A stretch of DNA of 7,242 bases from NCBI GenBank assembly GCA_020444775.1, contig JAGRHX010001148.1, positions 1-7,242 of the forward strand, read 5' to 3'. This document shows positions 5,633 through 7,242 of the stretch, piece by piece; positions within the stretch are counted from its first letter, which is position 1, and the number at the start of each line of letters is the position of its first letter. The stretch comes from Gammaproteobacteria bacterium (GTDB taxonomy: Bacteria > Pseudomonadota > Gammaproteobacteria > HK1). The notes beneath the pieces are model-generated. The model was not told the DNA's origin and made no database searches. It saw only the letters and a program-made list of their open reading frames with translations. The position numbers and the translations under genes are program-made.

Positions 5633-5648
5633 TCGGGTCCGAACCCGA
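5633..5648. repeat. Short hairpin TCGGGT-CCGA-ACCCGA
   Basis: TCGGGT (5633-5638) and ACCCGA (5643-5648) are perfect complements around a CCGA loop. It follows the possible -10 box and precedes the tandem direct repeats, so it would be within the J-domain gene leader if that promoter is real. No T-run follows on the plus strand, and on the minus strand the flank is ATATG, so it is not a standard terminator. Confidence 0.4.
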
Positions 5649-5671
5649 AATGAGTCTCTCGCAGCGGCAAT

Positions 5672-5767
5672 CCAGTTGAGTCGCCCCAGTTGAGTCGGCT
5701 TGGTTCTCAGGGCGCCCCAGCTCTTGCATGACCGGGTTCTTGCATCACCGTGATTCGTTCTGATTCG
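5672..5767. repeat. Three consecutive pairs of imperfect direct repeats
   Basis: Three different duplicated words stand one after another directly before the J-domain start codon. CCAGTTGAGTCG(C/G)C occurs at 5672-5685 and 5686-5699 (14-bp period, 13/14 identical). TCTTGCAT(G/C)ACCG occurs at 5722-5734 and 5738-5750 (16-bp period, 12/13). TGATTCG occurs at 5751-5757 and 5761-5767 (10-bp period). The last copy ends 2 bp before ATG 5770. They may be slippage products or tandem protein-binding sites; periods of 10-16 bp are near one to one and a half helical turns. Confidence 0.6.
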
Positions 5768-5769
5768 CA

Positions 5770-6498
5770 ATGACGCAACTTTTGATTATCGCGCTCCTGG
5801 TCGGCCTTTTTGCAGCGTATGCGTGGGCCAAAAGACAGTCTCCAGAGGTGCAACGGGTGCTGTTTGCGCGCTTGGCCATGGTCGCCGGCGCCGTGCTGTT
5901 CCTGATACTGCTGGTCCGGGGCATCAACCCGCTGCTTGCCTTCGTTGCTGGTCTGTTGCCTGCAGCCCACGGCGCGCTGAGGCTGCTCGGCAACTTGAAA
6001 CACATCAAGCGCATGGCCGAGGAGATTCGCGATGGCTCTGGTGGGTCTGGGGATGCTCGAAAGGAGCGAGAGGCGAGCCGCTCGCTATGTATGTTCACTC
6101 TCTCGGATGGCACGCTCGACGGCGAAGTCCTGCGAGGGGTACACGCGGGGAGGCGGCTCTCGGAAATGAGCGGACCCGAACTACACGCCCTCTTGGCAGA
6201 CTGGACCGCTTCAGACCCCCGGTCGGCCAGCTTGCTGGCCGAGTTCTTGAGTAGCCGCAGGACCCAAGCCCGAGGAGATGCACGGGGCAAGCCAGACCAA
6301 ACCGAAGTCGAGGAAGCGCTGAAGCTGCTCGGACTCGGCCGCGACGCATCCCGCGATGAGGTGTTGCGGGCACACCGTCGGATCATGCAGCGCGTACATC
6401 CGGACATGGGCGGGTCCGATTACCTGGCGTTCAAGATCAACCACGCCAGGGAGGTGTTGCTCAAATGGTTGCCGGAGTCAGGAACCGCGGCAAGCTGA
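5770..6498 (+). CDS. Membrane-anchored J-domain (DnaJ-like) protein
   Basis: A 242-residue co-chaperone that probably recruits DnaK/Hsp70 to the inner membrane. Residues 4-20 and about 34-66 are hydrophobic membrane segments (LLIIALLVGLFAAY; VAGAVLFLILLV), the second possibly one or two helices. Residues about 108-165 hold a region seen in proteobacterial proteins of this type, with LDGEVLRGVHAGRRLSEMS and DPRSASLLAEFLSSR. The C-terminal J domain spans about 178-236 and contains the diagnostic HPD (210-212) within RVHPDMGGSD; the J domain is C-terminal rather than N-terminal as in DnaJ, like Pam18/TIM14-type proteins. There is no Gly/Phe region or zinc finger. No Shine-Dalgarno is visible ahead of ATG 5770; the membrane helix starts right after, so the start is plausible. 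The gene is preceded by repeat-rich DNA and converges with the AlaX gene 20 bp downstream. Client and partner Hsp70 are not identifiable here. Confidence 0.9.
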   Translation: MTQLLIIALLVGLFAAYAWAKRQSPEVQRVLFARLAMVAGAVLFLILLVRGINPLLAFVAGLLPAAHGALRLLGNLKHIKRMAEEIRDGSGGSGDARKEREASRSLCMFTLSDGTLDGEVLRGVHAGRRLSEMSGPELHALLADWTASDPRSASLLAEFLSSRRTQARGDARGKPDQTEVEEALKLLGLGRDASRDEVLRAHRRIMQRVHPDMGGSDYLAFKINHAREVLLKWLPESGTAAS

Positions 6499-6518
6499 AA
6501 CAACCACATAGACATCCA

Positions 6519-7223
6519 CTAGATCAACGCCACGTTGATTCGACGGTTCTGACGCCCCTTCTTCTCGATTTTCTTGACTTCGACCTCGCCAATTTCACCA
6601 GTACGCGATACGTGTGTGCCGCCGCAAGCCTGTAGATCCACGCCTTCGATGTGGAGCAGACGGACACGGCCCGTACCGCTCGGTGGTGCCACGGACATGG
6701 TCCGCACGAGCTCTGGATTGCTCTGCAACTCAGCGTCTTCGATCCAGCGAATGCTCACCGGGTGGTCGCCGGCCACGAGTCGATTCAATTGCTCAGTGAT
6801 CTTCGTCTTGTCGAGATTCGGCTCCGGGATGTCGAAATCAAGCCGTCCGGTGCCGTCGTCGCGGATAGCGCCTCCCGTCACCGCTTCGGGCACGACCGCA
6901 CATAACAGGTGCAACAAGGTGTGCACTCGCATGAGTCGATAGCGGCGGTCCCAGTCGATGCGAGCCTGCACGTGCGTCCCATTGGCCAACTTGATTGGCG
7001 TTGCCGGCTTGTGACAGACGCGCCCGTCGGCTTGCTTGGTCGTGTCTACGATCTCGACGCAGCGACCATCCTCGAGATCCAGCCAGCCCCGGTCACCCGG
7101 CTGGCCGCCACCCGTTGGGTAGAACACGGTCTGGTTCAGGCAGATTCCAAGGTCGTCGCCCCCGATAACCTCAGCCTCGCAAGCCTTGATGTAGTGGTCG
7201 TCTCGGAACAGTTCGAGGGTCAT
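6519..7223 (-). CDS. AlaX-type alanyl-tRNA editing protein
   Basis: This 234-residue free-standing trans-editing hydrolase is related to the editing domain of alanyl-tRNA synthetase and is expected to remove Ser (or Gly) wrongly attached to tRNA-Ala. The N-terminal domain has the conserved NQTVFYPTGGGQPGDRG (30-46). The catalytic/zinc domain follows with HTLLH (His101 and His105) and CGGTH (Cys200, His204), giving the four zinc ligands HxxxH plus CxxxH. Its length fits the medium AlaX class (AlaX-M), which has the extra N-terminal domain but lacks the long C-terminal extension. ATG 7221-7223 is the preferred start; an adjacent GTG (7224-7226) would add one residue. The Shine-Dalgarno is poor, and the site is occupied by a 7-bp tandem repeat (7226-7239). 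It converges with the J-domain gene; its last codons overlap a short hairpin. Confidence 0.94.
   Translation of the reverse strand: MTLELFRDDHYIKACEAEVIGGDDLGICLNQTVFYPTGGGQPGDRGWLDLEDGRCVEIVDTTKQADGRVCHKPATPIKLANGTHVQARIDWDRRYRLMRVHTLLHLLCAVVPEAVTGGAIRDDGTGRLDFDIPEPNLDKTKITEQLNRLVAGDHPVSIRWIEDAELQSNPELVRTMSVAPPSGTGRVRLLHIEGVDLQACGGTHVSRTGEIGEVEVKKIEKKGRQNRRINVALI
6523..6539. repeat. Hairpin at the 3' end of the AlaX gene
   Basis: ATCAACG (6523-6529) and CGTTGAT (6533-6539) pair perfectly around CCA. It lies in the last codons of the AlaX gene and 24 nt past the J-domain stop codon. Neither strand has a following T-tract, so it is at most a weak termination aid in the 20-bp convergent gap, which contains no other stem. 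Confidence 0.35.
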
Positions 7224-7242
7224 CACTCAACGCTCAACGTTA

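Larger units (their letters stand above)
4843..5769. other. 927-bp stretch without a confident gene
   Basis: This gap separates the OmpA-like gene and the J-domain gene, which diverge from it. It holds the probable OmpA-gene promoter, a long-range 10-bp inverted repeat (5024-5118) enclosing several short hairpins, a T6 run (5035-5040), a purine-rich GAGGAGGAG (5041-5049) with no start codon at proper spacing, a weak minus-strand ORF (5110-5439), and a repeat cluster just before the J-domain gene (5614-5767). Several long open frames overlap between 5110 and 5770 on both strands, as expected by chance in GC-rich DNA; none gives a recognised domain. No tRNA-like, rRNA or transposase remnant was recognised. 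The stretch may hold a decayed gene or an unrecognised non-coding RNA. Confidence 0.6.

Noticed and set aside
1..7242. CRISPR array, insertion sequence, toxin-antitoxin pair or phage-defence genes
   Set aside because: No spaced identical repeats, transposase, nuclease or paired small toxin genes were recognisable on either strand.

Overview
The window reads as an ordinary chromosomal stretch of a GC-rich (about 60% by eye) proteobacterium, most likely a gammaproteobacterium. The evidence is a polyhydroxyalkanoate (PHA) repressor of the PhaR family, a CCA-adding enzyme whose N-terminal half closely follows the E. coli/Pseudomonas Cca pattern, an OmpA-like outer-membrane lipoprotein with thrombospondin type 3 repeats, and a membrane-anchored J-domain protein of a kind common in proteobacteria. 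There is no transposase, integrase, tRNA, rRNA or CRISPR array, so it looks like core genome rather than a mobile island.

Layout, left to right: a 24-bp perfect palindrome (1-24); phaR (minus, GTG start); a secreted DUF4384-type protein (minus); a divergent intergenic region of about 350 bp; a gene of unknown function with a C-terminal FHA domain that stops early (plus); cca (plus); a 235-bp convergent interval with three inverted repeats, the last a good terminator; the OmpA-like/TSP3 lipoprotein gene (minus); a 927-bp stretch with no confident gene, carrying a long-range inverted repeat, a weak small ORF and a run of direct repeats; a membrane J-domain gene (plus); and, convergent with it after 20 bp, an AlaX-type alanyl-tRNA editing protein (minus).

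The genes do not form one pathway. Two concern tRNA (3'-end CCA addition; removal of mischarged amino acids), two the envelope (DUF4384 protein and OmpA-like lipoprotein), one PHA granule regulation and one Hsp70 co-chaperone activity at the membrane. The least understood part is the divergent pair DUF4384/FHA at 638-2471, which may be a small envelope-signalling module.

I found no convincing new multi-gene system. The points most worth a second look are: a Cca whose C-terminal half lacks the HD phosphohydrolase motif; the truncated FHA protein with an unrecognised N-terminal region; and the structured, repeat-rich non-coding stretches at 3744-3978 and 5024-5769.
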